From assembly GCF_010183535.1 (NCBI RefSeq), contig NW_026526001.1, forward strand, positions 62,001 through 126,000: DNA of 64,000 nucleotides, given 5' to 3'. The translations under genes and the position numbers were made by a program. The DNA comes from Caenorhabditis remanei. Its lineage: Eukaryota > Nematoda > Chromadorea > Rhabditida > Rhabditidae. Under the pieces are notes generated by a model. It did not search any database, was not told where the DNA came from, and saw nothing but the letters and a program-made list of their open reading frames with translations. Each line of letters begins with the position of its first letter. Positions within the stretch are counted from its first letter, which is position 1. Below are positions 62,201 through 64,000 of this stretch, piece by piece.

Positions 62201-63340
62201 TTATTGATACTGTTTTTGGTTTGCTCGTCGGCTTCCGTCATAAATTTTACAACGTGTGTCACTAATGCTTATCTTAATTCCATTTTACATAAAACTCTCA
62301 GAATCCGATAACAAGATTAGTGAAAAAACAATGACATATGAATGCGAAACAGTTGGCAAAAACATGCTTTCCAAGATTTTCTAATCTTTTGCAAGAGTTG
62401 TGATATGTGAACTAACAAAATGATGACATTTCATACCGATTGGAAGGGGGATAACTGTTGCAAATAAACTCAGAGCTGTAACTAAGGAATGGTCAGGTGG
62501 AGATAAGGAATGTAACTTTTATCATTGGAAAACTGAGATAATGAAAATAATGGATATCATTTTTTTGCGGAGCGTCCTACTGTAAAGTAAGATTGGGATT
62601 TCTGGATTCAAGGAGTTTGCGAAAAAATACGTGACTTTGATAATTTCTTATGTGTTGATTCTAAATTTAGAGACGATAAAAAAACAAGGAATGTCTGAAA
62701 ACCAGTTCTCAGCAAGAAATAAACAATAAAAATGTACAGAATCCTCTTTTTAGGCAAAAATTGAAAAAAATCGAATATCCTGCTGAAAATTATGGCGTAA
62801 AAAGGATTTATTAAGTACCTAATTGATTTGGAGTGGGAGTGATTTTTAAACTTTTCTTCAAGAGACGTTATCTTTGTCTCGAAGTTCTAAATCCACACGT
62901 ATATAGTTAAAAATAACCATCATTTCCATTTGTTTGTTCTTGGCCCCATTTCTACTCAATAGAGGAGGGCTCAGCAATAACTGAATGACATTTGTCACTT
63001 TTGTGATCTCACATCCAGATTCCGGTGGAAGGATTTAATTGACTGACATCATATCTTTGCAAAAGTGAAAACTCCGGAAGTGGTCCTTATTAAAATACCC
63101 ACGGCTTTTCAGATGATGATGTCTGTGTGTTCCCTTCTAAATTCTCATTGTTCAGTTTGTTTAACTCAAATACTTCATTGTCCTTCATATCCCATTCCAA
63201 TCGTGGTAAATAACACATGTTACTCACTGAAATTCTCTCGCATTCTTCTCTTTTTCTTATTCTGAGTGTTTTTTGATCTTCTCACTTTTGGACTTGATCT
63301 CAAAATAGGCGTGGTCATGTTGAGAACATGATTTGTACCG
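62201..63340. other. Intergenic
   Basis: No gene supported. AT-rich sequence with short ORFs only. The right end leads into the promoter of the gene at 63554. Confidence 0.35.
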
Positions 63341-63346
63341 AACAGC

Positions 63347-63437
63347 GGGCGGAGCCAATTTTCTCAAAATTTCTAATCTGAAAACGGGGCGGAGTTTAGA
63401 GTAGAGCACGAAAGGGGCGGGGCGTATTGGTATAAAA
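63347..63437 (+). promoter_or_regulatory. TATA/GC-box/CCAAT promoter
   Basis: Three GC-box-like motifs (GGGCGGAG at 63347, GGGGCGGAG at about 63386, GGGGCGGGGCG at about 63414), a CCAAT at 63355-63359 adjoining the first, and a TATAAAA at 63431-63437. The ATG follows about 117 nt after the TATA box, which fits a short leader. These GC-rich motifs are conspicuous in the AT-rich surroundings. Confidence 0.6.
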
Positions 63438-63553
63438 ACCCGAATCTGCCCACTAATCACTCATCAGATCATCCTTCTGCCCATCTTCCTCCCTTGAAAC
63501 CCCTTGGAACCCTCTCTCCGAATTCCCTTGGAATCCCTCGAACTCTCTCTACG

Positions 63554-64000
63554 ATGAACCCCAAACTCATCTTCGCCTTCTTCTTGGCTCTCAATTTGGC
63601 CGTCTCAATCTTCGGCCTCAGCTGCTACAAAGTCAACGAATGGGAGACTTCAACGGTCCATGATCGCCATTTCTGCACTGCCTACTTCGAAATCGGAGAT
63701 GGCCATGCAAGATTCGGAGGATCGGAGACTCATCCAAAGGACCTCCCAAAGACTTTCGCCTTCGATTTCCTCAAAGAAGATGACTGCCAGCTTCAAGTAA
63801 GTTGAATTACAAAAGAGACGAAAACATCTCTATAATATAAATTATTGCAGACTGACGTACCCATCATGACTATACCCGGTGAGACCACGAGCATCTGGGT
63901 TTGCATCTGCTATGAGAGCTTCTGCAACTTCCCCTTCAGCTTCGAGGAATTCTCCCGTCGAGGCCACACTCTTCGTCCATCCTTCGTCCCTTCGCTGATG
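63554..64000 (+). CDS. Secreted Cys-rich protein, 5' part (partial)
   Basis: Exon 1 is 63554-63796 and exon 2 starts at 63851 and runs off the window; phase 0, 54-nt intron. The protein starts with a clear signal peptide (MNPKLIFAFFLALNLAVSIFG), followed by SCYKVNEWETSTVHDRHFC, DCQLQTDVPI and WVCICYESFCNFPFSFEEF. The Cys pattern (C-Y...C...C, then C-x-C...C-N) is loosely reminiscent of nematode three-finger-like secreted proteins, but I cannot assign a family. Codon use is noticeably GC-richer (AAG, TTC, CTC) than neighbouring sequence, which together with the strong promoter suggests high expression. Confidence 0.7.

Overview
The window looks like a chromosomal stretch of a Caenorhabditis-type nematode. 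It is AT-rich. Most introns are about 45-60 nt with GT(A/G)AG donors and TTTTCAG acceptors. TTTCAG-like acceptors lie just upstream of several start codons, as expected for SL trans-splicing. The gene content is also typical: a str-type chemoreceptor, an F-box/FBA_2 gene, a MADF factor, lineage-specific secreted and membrane proteins, and many foldback repeats. I cannot name the species. All exon models below were assembled by hand from splice signals and reading-frame continuity.

Layout: (1) 1-5.3 kb: the 5' end of a MADF-domain gene, then a minus-strand family of tiny single-pass membrane proteins (two intact, one frameshifted, one remnant). (2) 6.9-15.2 kb: two larger minus-strand genes. 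One is a divergent DDB1/CPSF-A-family protein of 1089 codons. The other joins an MLL5/SET-26-like SET domain to an HP1-like chromodomain and a chromoshadow-like end, and carries an in-frame TGA inside the SET core. (3) 15.2-25.2 kb: repeats, a decayed gene copy, an unrecognised 432-aa gene (+) and a str-type chemoreceptor (-). (4) 25.2-33 kb: no clear gene but strong architecture: a foldback element with an internal minisatellite, a roughly 3-kb inverted duplication related to the str 5' flank, and a 1.4-kb foldback element.

(5) 33.9-44.6 kb: an unrecognised plus-strand gene whose third intron contains a complete antisense Ty3/gypsy-type LTR retrotransposon (8789 bp, LTRs without visible differences, TAAC target duplication, PBS next to the 5' LTR). 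Its polyprotein is split so that integrase, with an unusual C-terminal extension, sits in a separate -1 frame. (6) 44.6-54.6 kb: an F-box gene with a MITE in its intron, a CDC50/TMEM30 pseudogene split by a 1269-bp mariner-type element one base after a splice acceptor, an RTE-like non-LTR fragment, a small secreted-protein gene and a decayed coiled-coil gene. (7) 55-63 kb: a 1.2-kb near-perfect palindrome and several diverged duplications with no supported gene. (8) 63.3-64 kb: a TATA/GC-box promoter and the 5' part of a secreted Cys-rich protein gene.

The strongest leads are the SET-chromo fusion with its stop codon lying inside a potential 60-nt in-frame intron, the mariner insertion at an exon edge of the CDC50 gene, the young split-pol LTR element with its unexplained integrase extension, and the foldback minisatellite. 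I see no CRISPR array, rRNA or tRNA gene.
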